Shown here piece after piece: positions 23,028-33,439 of a stretch of DNA of 64,000 nt; position 1 is the stretch's first letter, and every line of letters starts with the position of its first letter. Below the pieces are notes generated by a model. That model was not told where the DNA came from. It did not search any database and worked only from the letters and a program-made list of their open reading frames with translations. Both the position numbers and the translations under genes were made by a program. The stretch spans positions 6,853,623 through 6,917,622 of the forward strand of contig CM055094.1 in the NCBI GenBank assembly GCA_029204225.1, read 5' to 3'. The DNA comes from Diphasiastrum complanatum. Taxonomy: Eukaryota > Streptophyta > Lycopodiopsida > Lycopodiales > Lycopodiaceae.

Positions 23028-23677
23028 TGTGAAAGATTTCAGATCCTTATGATCCAATTTATTTGAATGATCTTTGATTAGAAAGAGAAATACACTACCA
23101 ATCTCACCAATGTAGAAAAATCAGCATCTACACACAATTTGAGATGCAAACACTAATAGAACTTGATCAAACTTGAATGAAATGATTATGTACTGTTGCT
23201 GTCCATACAAAACCAGCAAGCTACTATATCTCACATGTGTGGATCCAAAAATAGCAAATATAGATCATTCTACACATAGAATTGCAAGCAATCACCAAGA
23301 TAGTGCACCAATGGATAGTAGAACCCAAGAGAACCATGTATAAGCATGAAATGAGATAGAGAAGAGAGAATATGACTCTCTCCACAAGTTACATCCTTTT
23401 ATAGCAGGTCCAAACCCTATTTGGCCACTTGGCTTTCCCACCAAAATGCTAACCCTACTAATTTTGGGTCTAGATTCAATGTACCCAACTTATTCAAATT
23501 GAATCTACTCAAACTCGCATTCTATCTTTCCCACACTTTCAAAAAGTGTTTATTCAAATGAAATTTAGACTAATGAACTTTGAAAAGTCAACCTCTAAGT
23601 CTAAAACAAGTTTTGGCCTCAATATGCCAAATATGAAAATATTGCAAAATGTGATGAAACTAGTGGAATCTTTCACA
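23028..23677 (-). repeat. 3' LTR of copia B (650 bp)
   Basis: Ends are TGTGAAAG and CTTTCACA, an 8-bp perfect inverted repeat. It has the same length as the LTR at 28864-29513, with roughly twenty differences counted by eye. The purine tract GAAGAGGGAG lies directly beside it at 23678-23687 on the minus strand. Confidence 0.92.
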
Positions 23678-23905
23678 CTCCCTCTTCAAGTAGTTTTAGC
23701 ATAGACTTTGATAATACTCCAAGTGAAGTCCTATGCTTCATGAACAAGTCTTTTCCCAATGCTTTGGTGAAGATATCAGCTACACATTCCCTTGAAGACA
23801 CATGTTGAAGCTCCACCTCCTTTGTAATGACTCGCTCCCTCACAAAATGATATTGTATCTCAATATGCTTGCTCCTAGCATAGTTTTTGACCATAGAACT
23901 TTGAT
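23678..23905 (-). pseudogene. RNase H end of copia B
   Basis: The minus strand encodes ARSKHIEIQYHFVRERV, VSSRECVADIFTKALGKDLF and a short tail up to the stop at about 23688, the usual end of a copia polyprotein. A degenerate DQSSMVKN just before it matches the NQSS box of RNase H. Everything upstream to about 24775 is not retroviral. Confidence 0.8.
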
Positions 23906-24775
23906 CCATCATAAGAATGATCTTCTTCCTGAGAATAGACCTCCTTTCAATAATCATGTAATGCTCAAAATAGGAACAACCATAATTGATATAGAGAATA
24001 GTGTCCACTTGGGATGCTTCACTATTTCTTACATCAATTTTACATATAAGATGTAACTAGAACATGAAGAATCAAATAGAATGTAAATGAAATGATTCCA
24101 TCATGCTTCCAACTCTGAACTCTCTAGAAAAATACAGCAAACAAACAATAAATGTGAGTGATTAGCTTTTGCTTGCATGTCTCCTCCTCCTTTGTCCTTT
24201 GTTGCCTTGTATCCACCATGATACTCCATGAATGAGCTCCCATTTCCATCTTGCCATAAAATGCCATCAAGACTTGATGACTTGACCATGAATGAGTGAC
24301 ATAATGGACCTCCAATAGCTTCATTTCCATCAGCAAAACCAGCCAAGAATTCTAGTACAAATCCAACATCAAAACAATGCTCACCAATGTAGCTAGTTTT
24401 ACCATATCTTGACAATTTGCACACATCCACATGAAATTGCTCAAACATGAGATAAAACAAGTAAAGTAAACTTGAACAGCACTTCCTTGCTGCTCCTTTG
24501 TCCTTACTTGAGTCTTCAATATGCTTTAAAAACATATCCATAACACCTTTGCCAATTACCTCTCCTTTGATGCTCTTGACAAGCTCCAAATTGCCAACTT
24601 CTCTTTTGACTAGTTAAAGTGTTTTGAGATCAACCTCTTGATCTTCAACTTGACCATGAAAGTCATTGAAAAAACGTTGTTTTCCAGATCCAATACTTGA
24701 TTGTACAGCAAAATAACATCCATCCACTTGCGTAGCTCCATATACACAAGAAGATCCTCCAAAAGATGTTCCACT
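23906..24775 (-). other. unknown, largely open sequence replacing the RT of copia B
   Basis: After the RT entry MDLEYQALMKSGT the minus-strand reading turns into SFGGSSCVYGATQ and stays open, with a single TAA near 24616, to about 24101 in the same frame. Apart from that stop, roughly 220 codons of foreign reading are joined in frame to the copia polyprotein. I do not recognise the product: it has no reverse transcriptase motif, a hydrophobic run (SSLLYLFYLMFEQFH) and several Cys and Gly residues. It could be a captured host transcript, a piece of another transposon, or non-coding filler that happens to be open. Confidence 0.55.
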
Positions 24776-25118
24776 CTTCATAAGAGCTTGATACTCAAGA
24801 TCCATTGCTTGGATCCACTCCTCTTCTTTCCTTGCTTGATCTACACTTGTAGGATCATCCAAAGAGGTTAGGAAAGCAACATAATTTCCAAAAACTACTT
24901 GCTTACCCTTTTGATCATATGTGAGCCTTGAAGATACTTGTCTTTCTCTTGATGTTCTTCTTGGCTTTTGACTTGATGAAGGTCCATCATCACCACCATC
25001 CAAAGTAGGATCAACATCAAGAATGCTAGATCCATCCAGTTTACCATCAATCATGCTTGAAGACACCTTTGGAATGCTCCCCTCATAAAAAATGACATCT
25101 CTACCAACAATCACTTTG

Positions 25119-26489
25119 TTAGTAGAAGGAATGTAAACCCTTGTAGGCTTTACTCACCTCACTATATCCAACAAAAATACCTTTTCTTGAAGATGGATCC
25201 TCCTTGGTCCTATCATCAAGAATAATGCTGACATAGCATGTGCATCCAAAGTTTCTTAGAAAGTTGACACTCAGCCTCCTCTTGAATAGCATCTCAAAAG
25301 GTGTCCTTCCATCCAAAATAGCACTCGGCCACCTATTGCACAAGAAATTGGCACACAACAAAGCTTGATCCCAAAATGGTTTGTCAATACTAGCACTTAA
25401 CCTCATAGCTTTAGCACTTTCACATAAAGTCCTATTCTTCCTTTCAACCACTCCATTTTGTTGTGGGGTCCTTGATGTTGTATACTCCCTCTTGATCCCA
25501 TGCTCATCACAAAAGGCCTTGAACTTGTTAGATATGTACTCACCACCATTGTCACCTCTCAAGCACTTGATCTTTGTGGAAAATTGGTTCTCCCTTGCAT
25601 TCTTGAACTTGACAAAGACATCATACACTTCATCCTTGCTCTTTAGTAGATAGATCCAACAAAATCTACTAAAATCATCAATGAATATTACATACATCTT
25701 AGCTCCACTATTGCTAATTGTAGTAAATCCATGAATATCCGAATGTACAAGTTGAAAAGGCTTTGTAGATCTAGAAATAGATCTAGTATAAGGTAGTTTA
25801 TGTGACTTAGACAAAGCACAAGACTCATAAACATGCTTGTCATTACTTAAGGAACTTGGAAGACCAATCACAACCTTCTTCCTGGCCATTACCTCCAATG
25901 ACTTGAAGTTGAGGTGTCCCATCCTTTTGTGCCAAACCTCTTGAATAGATATTTGCTCTCTTGCAACACATCCAACTTGGTTAGCAATAACACAAGCATC
26001 AAGTTTGAACAACTTTCCTTGCCTTTTACCTTTTCCAATCAAGACATCCTTCCTTTTGATCAAACAAGCATCTCCATCAAACTCCACCTTGAGGCCCTTA
26101 CTTAGCATTTGACTCACACTAAGCAAATTCTTGGTAATAGATGGAATAAACAAGACATCCTCCAAATGAACATTCCTATTTGTAGAGAGAGAAATAGGAA
26201 TTGTGCCAATCCCTTTGATTGCACACTCACCATCATTGACCGTGTAGATCACCCTCTTGTCATCTTTATATGCCAACGAAGAAGTGAAGCACTCTTTGTG
26301 AAAGGTCATGTGTGAACTTGCTCCACTATCAATCCAACAAGGATCTAGATCTCCATCATTAGCAAGCATACATGAAGACATCACAAAACCATCATCATTT
26401 GCATCTTGAACATCCAAAACATCCTCATCAAGAGTAAGATTACCTTGCCTCCTTGTCTGTCTCCTTGATCTCTCTTCTTCTTGTAGCAC
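25119..26489 (-). CDS. protease-integrase part of copia B pol
   Basis: A 456-codon open frame. Blocks in order: retropepsin DSGASSHM near residues 53-60; LLSVSQMLSKGLKVEFD; pre-integrase VWHKRMGHLNFKSLE with the cysteine pair region ESCALSKSHK; integrase core with HSDIHGF, IDDFSRFCW, RGDNGGEYIS and NGVVERKNRTL, so all three acidic catalytic residues are present; then NFLCNRWPSAILDGRTPFE and the C-terminal FVGYSEVSKAYK. One of the cysteines of the pre-integrase zinc site reads differently (YESCALSK). It overlaps the gag frame by about 109 bp in another frame, which is either a single-base indel or a programmed shift; plant copia usually use one frame, so an indel is more likely. A further open frame, 25114-24614, carries the linker toward the missing RT. 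Confidence 0.88.
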   Translation of the reverse strand: MLQEEERSRRQTRRQGNLTLDEDVLDVQDANDDGFVMSSCMLANDGDLDPCWIDSGASSHMTFHKECFTSSLAYKDDKRVIYTVNDGECAIKGIGTIPISLSTNRNVHLEDVLFIPSITKNLLSVSQMLSKGLKVEFDGDACLIKRKDVLIGKGKRQGKLFKLDACVIANQVGCVAREQISIQEVWHKRMGHLNFKSLEVMARKKVVIGLPSSLSNDKHVYESCALSKSHKLPYTRSISRSTKPFQLVHSDIHGFTTISNSGAKMYVIFIDDFSRFCWIYLLKSKDEVYDVFVKFKNARENQFSTKIKCLRGDNGGEYISNKFKAFCDEHGIKREYTTSRTPQQNGVVERKNRTLCESAKAMRLSASIDKPFWDQALLCANFLCNRWPSAILDGRTPFEMLFKRRLSVNFLRNFGCTCYVSIILDDRTKEDPSSRKGIFVGYSEVSKAYKGLHSFY

Positions 26490-27250
26490 TCACTTGCAAA
26501 GTGTCCTTTGATGCCACAATAGAAGCACTTGAGATTTGATCTATCCTTCTTTTTGACACTTGAAGAAGCATCCATTTGATCTTGCCCTTTAGACCACTTG
26601 CTTTTGGTTTTGCCTTTGAATTTGCCCTTTGTGAACATAGCATCCTCTTGAATTGTCGATGTAGATCCACCTCTTGCTTGAAGCCTATATTCCTCATTGA
26701 TCAAGATCTCTTGAAGATCCATCAAACTTGACAAAGTCTTTTGAATAGCAATATTTTGAACAATGTTAGCATGAGCATCCAACAAGACTTTAAGAATCAC
26801 TTGAATAAGCTCTCCTTCCTTAATGTTTTCATCTATGCAAGCTAACTCATCATTCAATGCTTTCATTATCAAAACAAAAGTACTTGGATTTTCTTCATTA
26901 TTTTGCAAACAAGAAAAGATTTGTCTTCTTAGAGTCAACACTCTAGAAGTAGACTTGGATTCATAAAGCTTCTTCAATGAATTCCAAGCTTCCAAAGATG
27001 ATGTGCACTTACCAACTTCCTTGAGAAGTTCATTGATAACATTCATCTTTATCATGTGTAGAGCCTTCTTGGCTCTTTTGTCATACCTCAATTGATCTTG
27101 TTGTGTTGTTGGTCTCTCCTCCAAGCCTACAACAATATCCAAAACATCATTCATCTCAAGAAGTGACTCCATCCTCACTTTCCACAATGAATAGTTACTT
27201 GAGGTAAGCCTATCATTGGCTTCCAACATGACTCCAATTGAGGTTGCCAT
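26381..27250 (-). CDS. gag of copia B
   Basis: A 289-codon open frame starting MATSIGVMLEANDRLTSSN. It holds the DUF/UBN2-type gag domain (YSLWKVRMESLLEMNDVLD, then SLEAWNSLKKLYESKSTSRVLTLRRQ) and a CCHC zinc knuckle CFYCGIKGHFASEC near residues 240-253, within a Lys-rich region. After the knuckle the frame runs out of the polyprotein register, and the protease continues in another frame. A related truncated gag occurs at 38331-38890. No internal stop is present. Confidence 0.88.
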   Translation of the reverse strand: MATSIGVMLEANDRLTSSNYSLWKVRMESLLEMNDVLDIVVGLEERPTTQQDQLRYDKRAKKALHMIKMNVINELLKEVGKCTSSLEAWNSLKKLYESKSTSRVLTLRRQIFSCLQNNEENPSTFVLIMKALNDELACIDENIKEGELIQVILKVLLDAHANIVQNIAIQKTLSSLMDLQEILINEEYRLQARGGSTSTIQEDAMFTKGKFKGKTKSKWSKGQDQMDASSSVKKKDRSNLKCFYCGIKGHFASECYKKKRDQGDRQGGKVILLLMRMFWMFKMQMMMVL

Positions 27251-27837
27251 GTAGCAATGACTTGATCTTCTCTTTCAACCTGCTTCAATGCACAAAGCAC
27301 TCCTTTGAACAACAACAAATGCTTTCAAAAGAAATCACCAAGATTTGAAACTATCTCACAAATTCTCTTCTAGCACTTATCCAAACAAATCAACACATAG
27401 AATCATGGAATCTTGATCAACCTATGATCTATCCTCAATCTAATGACTTTTGCCACTTCCTAAGATTGAAACACACTCAAATGAAGTCCAGCAACCTCAC
27501 TATCTAGAGATCCAATCAAAATTAGGGTTTTGACAAAATCACAAAAAATTGACTATTCCAAATCTACATGCAAATGCTGAAAAATTGATATGCATTCTAT
27601 AAGCCACCACTTAGGCTGAACCAATGATCTAAAAATCGGCCAAATCCAGTATGTGAATTCAAAAATCGGAATTGAACAAGTATATTGACCTGTTTAGTGT
27701 TTTGATCTACAAAAGATCCAATCTACAAAAGCAAAAAATCTGATTTTGGTGTAGAATCCTCTCTAGCATGCTCTAGACTTGATATCTTCACCAAATATTG
27801 ATAGATCTGATTTTCTCCTTCATAACCTGAAACACAA

Positions 27838-27849
27838 GCTCTGATACCA
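27838..27849 (-). other. primer-binding site of copia B
   Basis: GCTCTGATACCA on the plus strand is the complement of TGGTATCAGAGC, and it lies directly against the LTR start at 27850. The leader between it and gag (27251-27837, about 590 bp) has no coding motif. Confidence 0.9.
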
Positions 27850-28016
27850 TGTGAAAGATTTCAGATCCTTAAGATCCAATCTACTTGAATGATCTTTGGT
27901 TAGAAAGAGAAATACACTACCAATCTCACCAATGTAGAAAAATCAGCATCTACACACAATTTGAGATGCAAACACTAATAGAACTTGATCAAACTTGAAT
28001 GAAATGATTATGTACT
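27850..28016 (-). repeat. truncated 5' LTR of copia B (167 bp)
   Basis: It matches the first 167 bases (plus-strand order) of 23028-23677 without a gap and then ends abruptly after TGTACT, where a copy of the A integrase begins with TGAAGGTTG. About 480 bp of the LTR are missing. Confidence 0.9.
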
Positions 28017-28017
28017 A

Positions 28018-28863
28018 TGAAGGTTGCATTTTGGGAAAACAACATAGAGAGGTGTTTCCCAAAAGTGGAGCAAGGAGAGCCAGGTGCATCCTAGATCCTG
28101 TCCACAATGATCTATGTGGACCAATGCAGACTAGATCTCTTAGTGGCTGCTATTACTTTATTATTTTTATTGATGATTATAGTAGATGCATTTGGATGTA
28201 TTTCATAAACAAGAAATCGGACGCTTTTGCTAAGTTTAGGGAATTCAAGGCATTAGTTGAAAAGCAAACAGGAAGTTACATCAAGACTTAGAGATCTGAT
28301 GGAGGTGGTGAGTATTTTTCAACAGAATTTATTGATTTTTGAAAAGATCAAGGGATCAAGAGGCAAACTACAACACCTTATTCATCGCAGCAAAACGGAG
28401 TTGCAGAGCGAAAGAATAGATCCATTGTTGAGATGGCCAGCGCAATGCTCAAAAGAAAGGGTATGCCAAACATCTTTTGGGCAGAAGCTTGCAGCACAAC
28501 TACGCACATCCTGAATCGGTGTCCTACGAAATTTGTGAAAGGTAAGACACCTCACAAAGCTTTTATTGGAAAGAAATCTAATATTTCTCATTTGAGAGTA
28601 TTTGGTTGTGATGCGTATGCTCATAGTCCTGATGAGAAACGAAGGAAATTGGATGCAAAACCTATCAAGTGTATTTTTCTTGGATATGATGAGAAGGCCA
28701 AGGCATATAAGATGTATGATACAAATGCACAGAAACTTGTGATTTCTAGGGATGCTACATTTGATGAGATGGGTCAAGGTGAACAATTTGAAGAAATCAC
28801 TAAACCTTTTGATGAGGGAGAGGAAGTACAAGTCAAGAAAGAAGTGGATTTTGATGCAGAGGA
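28018..28863 (+). pseudogene. integrase of copia A, right copy
   Basis: Near-duplicate of 22193-23027 beginning at the same place (TGAAGGTTGCATTTTGGG). It differs by having TAG at about 28288 where the left copy reads through, a second stop near 28341, CAG in place of the left copy's stop before QNGVA, the catalytic Glu preserved (ERKNR), and an extra ATGGCCAGC-type segment near 28433 absent from the left copy. It ends at the start of an LTR of B. Each copy has damage the other lacks. Confidence 0.85.
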
Positions 28864-29513
28864 TGTGAAAGATTTCAGATCCTTAAGACCCAATTTATTT
28901 GAATGATCTTTGGTTAGAAAGAGAAATACACTACCAATCTCACCAATGTAGAAAAATCAGCATCTACACACAATTTGAGATGCAAACACTAATAGAACTT
29001 GATCAAACTTGAATGAAATGATTATGTACTGTTGCTGTCCATACAAAACCAGCAAGCTACTGTATTTCACACGTGTGGATCCAAAAATAGCAAATATAGA
29101 TCATTCTACACATAGAATTGCAAGCAATCACCAAGATGGTGCACCAATGGATAATAGAACCCAAGAGGACCATGTATAAGCATGAAATGAGATAGAGAAG
29201 AGAGAAGATGACTCTCTCCACAAGTTAATTTCTTTTATAGCAGGTCCAAACCCTATTTGGCCACTTGGCTTTCCCACCAAAATGCTAACCCGACTAGTTT
29301 TGGGTCTAGATTCAATGTACCCAACTTATTCAAATTGAATCTACTCAAACTCGCATTCTATCTTTCCCACACTTTCAAAAAGTGTTTATTCAAATGAAAT
29401 TTAGACTAATGAACTTTGAAAAGTCAACCTCTAAGTCTAAAACAAGTTTTGGCCCCAATATGTCAAATATGGAAATATTGCAAAATGTGATGAAACTAAC
29501 TGAATCTTTCACA
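28864..29513 (-). repeat. solo LTR of copia B (650 bp) inside copia A
   Basis: Full-length TGTGAAAG to CTTTCACA. To its left is the A integrase linker (ending GAGGA), to its right the next part of A starts with AAGGA, a plausible 5-bp duplication with one change. No B internal sequence accompanies it, so it is a solo LTR left by LTR-LTR recombination or one end of a rearranged insertion. Confidence 0.88.
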
Positions 29514-30949
29514 AAGGATCCAATGGAAAAAGATAAGTTTGAAGCTGAAATCCCTGAAAGAGTACCTAAATGGTACTTATTAGTCACAGGTGATGCTAAG
29601 AAGGGAGATACTCCCGAATCTAACGAACAGAGAGAGCTTAAAAGGTCAAGCAGAAATTGGAAACCTCCTGCAAGATTAGAAATGAATCTAGCCCTAATGG
29701 GTTCTGTGCTAAAGGCTCAAGAACCAAAAATCTTTCATGAAGCAAATGAGCACAAGGAGTGACGTGCACCAATGGAAACAGAAATGGAGGCCATATCAAA
29801 AAATAGGACGTGGAACTTGGTTGAGCTACCTGAGGGTAAGACGCCTATCACTTGCAAATGGATTTATAAGATCAAATATGGAACAGATGGGCAACTCAAC
29901 AAGTACAAAGCACGGTTGGTTGCAAGAGGATTTGAGCAGCAAGAAGGCATTGATTTCGAGGAAACCTTCGCACCCGTAGCTAAGATGGTAACTATACGTT
30001 CTATCATTGCTATTTCTACTTTCCATGGTTGGAAGATCCAACAAATGGATGTTAAATCTATTTTTCTTAATGGAGTGCTGGATGAAGAGGTGTATTTAGT
30101 ACAACCTCAAGGATTTGTTGAGCCAGGGAGAGAGCATCTTGTTTGTAATCTCAACAAAGCTATCTATGGATTAAAGCAAGCGCCACAGGTGTGGTACTCT
30201 TGCATTGATGATCACTTCAAGCGAAGGGAAATGGTAAAGAGTAAGGCTGATCCTAATCTTTACATTCTAAAGCAAGATTCAGATATAGTGCTCATTGTTT
30301 TGTACGTGGATGATTTGATTATTACGAGAAGTAATGGGAGCTTAATTGATGAAATCAAATCAGATCCAATACTTTTGACATGAGTGATCTAGGATTGATG
30401 CACTATTGTCTTGGCATTGAAGTATGGCAAAAGGAAGAGGTTGTCTTTCTTACACAAAGCAAGTATGCACAAGATTTGCTTTATAAGTTCAATATGCAGG
30501 ACTGTAAGCCTTTGAGTACATCAATGGATGTCAACATGAAGCTTACTGCATATGATGAATCTGAGAAAGTAGATGCTTACTTGTACAGACAGCTGGTGGG
30601 TAGTTTGATCTATTTGACACACACACGACCTGATATTTCTTATGTCGTTGGTGTTGTTAGTCAATTTATGCAAGATCCTAGTCAAGCACACTACAAGTCT
30701 ACTAAACGTATTCTCAGGTACATTCGAGGGACGTTGAATTTTGGTTTGAAGTATGATCAGCCTGAAGCGCCAATGTTGGTAGGTTACACAGATGCTGATT
30801 GGGCAGGTAATATTGATGATAGAAGATCTACCAGTGGTCATACATTCAGTTATGGTACAACTGCAATTTCATGGAGCAGCAAAAAGCAAGCTACAGTGGC
30901 CTTATCTTCGACGGAAGCTGAATATCATGCACTCAGCAATGATGAATGA
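29514..30949 (+). pseudogene. RT and RNase H of copia A
   Basis: A linker frame (to 29762) leads to RT, open from 29772: NRTWNLVELPEGKTPITCKW, KYKARLVARGFEQQEGIDF, QQMDVKSIFLNGVLDEEVY, AIYGLKQAPQVWY and the active-site box YVDD near 30305. A frameshift or small deletion near 30360 is followed by a new open frame at 30380-30949 with DLGLMHYCLGIEV, the RNase H boxes TDADWAGNIDDRRSTSGH, ISWSSKKQATVALSSTEAEY. The RNase H then ends prematurely at the fused LTR end; the last third (the NQSS and KHIEI blocks) and the purine tract are missing. RT core residues are intact, but the gene is broken. Confidence 0.88.
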
Positions 30950-30981
30950 TTGATAGTGCTTATCATATCTTTGACAACAGT
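30939..30981 (+). repeat. 38-bp remnant of the 3' LTR of copia A plus right ACAGT duplication
   Basis: Bases 30939-30976 equal the last 38 bases of the 5' LTR with one difference, and ACAGT follows at 30977-30981. The RNase H gene runs straight into this remnant at ATGATGAATG, so the junction looks like a deletion from RNase H into the LTR. Confidence 0.88.
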
Positions 30982-32283
30982 CATGACAGAATGGTACAAA
31001 TTTCTCTTTATTTGGACATTCTGCAACTCTGTGATTTTCTCCACATGCAAAGCATCCAAGTGGTGCTCTGGTCCAATTTCTAGATGCTTGTATGTTGCGT
31101 GGCAGCAAAAATAGCATACTGTTATGAAGATCCACCTTCTTGATCATTACCATAGCTCCATTGCTCGGTACTTCTATACGGTTCTGGTTCCATCAAATTG
31201 GCAGGAGGAGCGGAGTGCTTTGGTGGGACAGGTAAGGCTAAACGTTCTAGGTATCCAAGAGCAGATTGTCGAGGTCTGGCTACTGAATTTTCTCCATACT
31301 GTGGTTCTTGATATCCCATTTGGGCATACCGTTGCTGAATTATCCGAGGATTGAAGTTGCAAAAAGTAGTCTCATGATCAGGCGAATTACACAAATGGCA
31401 TACACTGATTTTCATTTTGCTTTTTCAATTGAGGACACCCATTCACTGTGTAATTTCCTGTACAAATAGAACTCCAGACATTTTTCCTAGTAGGAAAAGT
31501 CTTCGCAAACTTCTCAGGTTTCTTGTTCGCTTTTCCATGAAAATCTTCCAATGCTTTGATCTTCTCATCAAATTGTGACTGCAACTTTTCCATATGTTTC
31601 TACTGGTTCTTCCCGAGTTCCTCAAACTCATTGAGCATCATTTCTGTAGTAGCGTTGACATTCGTTGATGCAATAGTCATGGATGTTGTAGTGGTCTGTC
31701 TTGATGTATAAGGCAACATACTGATATTCAGCTCATCATCTGAATCTTCATCCTCCTCCCGAATTGCATCATCCATAGCATTTTGCAAGAGTTCATACTC
31801 ATGATGGCATTTCAGCTCACGTTTGATCCGTTTAGATAAACCTAACAAAAATCACATAATCATGGCATTTTTGTTAATCAGCTCAAGTTCACACTCATAT
31901 CTGAGGCATTTCACCCATTCAATGTAATCTCGAACCATTTCCCGCTTTCTCATTTTAATTTTACTTAAAAGTAGAAAACGATTTTCCATAAACTTCCGAG
32001 GTTTGAACCGTGTGATAAGGGATCTTTTAACAATCTCCCAATCTGCATGCCCAGTTTCATCTTTATTATACTACCAATCTTGCGATGCATCTGTTAAGGC
32101 CATAGGAAAAAGCTTAAGTTTATCTTGGGAAAAATTTTTGCCATAGACTCCACAAGATTCAGCATAGATTTAAAGAAATCTAACTGGATCTGTTAATTCA
32201 TTATATTTTGGTAGATCCAAACGAGATGCTCTTCTAACAATAATTGGATAGACTTCCTGAGGAGCACCTCCAGGGGCAGCCAT
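30977..32283 (-). pseudogene. Ty3/gypsy gag, 5' half of the split element
   Basis: Minus strand, start at 32283 (MAAPGGAPQEVYPIIVRRAS). The retrotransposon gag domain is recognisable (FSQDKLKLFPMALTDASQDW, then VKCLRYECELELINKNAM and KRIKRELKCHHEYELLQN), followed by an acidic segment (DDAIREEDEDSDDE), a linker with two zinc-knuckle-like blocks (CHLCNSPDHETTFC near 31390 and CFACGENHRVAEC near 31045) and the start of a third that is cut by copia A at 30977. Several in-frame stops (near 32170, 32070, 31855, 31603) show decay. It continues in the pol at 18937-15771. Confidence 0.85.
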
Positions 32284-33430
32284 CTTCACAGATTCAAATC
32301 AAACAGACAATGAGATTGGATCTAGACTTTTCAGTCAAAAATTATCTTAGATCAGATCTGCTAGATCTATTCCACTTTTCAAGAATCAAATTTCTATATC
32401 GTGAAAAAGATTTCGAAATTCAATCAATTGATACTTCTCAAAAAATGAAAAATTTCTCAGAATCCAAATCAGAATGTATCAGATTTGACCAAACTTTGAT
32501 AGAGACTTGATCTGAAAAATCAAAACTTAAAAATATTACTGACGAAGGTTGGCTCGAAGAAGATTTAGCAGTGCTATTTTGAAAAAAAAAAAAACTCTCT
32601 GATCAGGTTTTTCTGACAATTTCTATGGAAATAACCTTCACCGAACTCTCAAATTCAAAATCTGACACAAATAAAGCTAGAGTAAACCCGGCGAAGGTTT
32701 CTGACATAAAAAAACACAGTTTATGTAGTTTGGCGAGGTAAAAATCAACATTTTCTATGATCTGGATAGGAAAAATGTTCGTCGAACTCAAAAATAGTAT
32801 TTTATTATAAATAGAATGTTATGGGAACTCGACGAAGGTTTTGGTGAAGAATCAAGAGCAATACTGGTATTTTTGCAAAAAAGAGTCTTTTTTGACGAAA
32901 ATATGACAATATGACAACTGATCCTCTGAGAAAACCTTCTATTTCTGATATTATTCTTTGCTGACCTGGCAGTAGATAGATCTGAATCACACCTATGCAC
33001 AGTGAATTGGATGAAAGTTCTTTTTCTGTATTTTTAGAGTTTTGATTATTTTTTGATGGTTTTTTCAATGTTTTTGGAAAACTGTTGGGAAGGATTGTTC
33101 GTTCTTCAAACTGGAGGTTCTGTGACTAAAATCAAAGGTTTCTGCAACTCGACAAAAGTTTCTTAATAAGAAAAAAAAGTTATCAGTTCTGATGACGATT
33201 TTTGTCTCCTTTTGACCAAAGTCTTGCAGATTTGACCGATTTTTTTTGTTTTTTCTGATATCTCAGATCCAAATGGATCTTAAGATTGGTGATTTGAATA
33301 GCTTTCTCTCAATCAAATTAGATTTCAAACAAGCAAATCCACTCAAATCAAACAAAATCACTCAAAACTAACCCTAAATGCAGATCTAACACTATTCATG
33401 CAACGAGTAGACATAGTCTCATAAACAATG
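32284..33430 (-). other. probable leader and/or LTR region of the split gypsy element
   Basis: This lies upstream of gag on the minus strand and has no protein motif. It is AT-rich, and short related phrases around CGACGAAGGTTT recur near 32546, 32692 and 32830, suggesting internal diverged repeats. I could not fix LTR ends or a primer-binding site. Confidence 0.4.
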
Positions 33431-33439
33431 GTTGGTTCC

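Larger units (their letters stand above)
23028..28016 (-). mobile_element. Ty1/copia element B, minus strand, RT missing
   Basis: A second copia nested in A. On its own strand it reads: partial 5' LTR (28016-27850), primer-binding site, leader, gag, protease-integrase, about 0.9 kb of unrelated sequence in place of RT and early RNase H, a short RNase H end, purine tract, and complete 3' LTR (23677-23028). The 5' LTR is cut after 167 bp by the start of a duplicated integrase piece of A. Gag, protease and integrase motifs are intact, so the element was recently competent or was moved by a relative. Confidence 0.85.
18938..30976 (+). mobile_element. Ty1/copia composite element A, inserted in a gypsy gag
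   Basis: A 12-kb plus-strand unit bounded by ACAGT duplications. In order: 5' LTR (18938-19173), primer-binding site, long leader, gag, protease, integrase (interrupted), then RT and RNase H (29514-30949) and only the last 38 bp of a 3' LTR. A second copia (B, minus) and a repeated integrase segment sit between the integrase and the RT. Without those inserts the element would be about 5.3 kb, a normal copia size. The coding sequence is broken by several stops and frameshifts and lacks part of pre-integrase, so A is dead. Confidence 0.9.
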
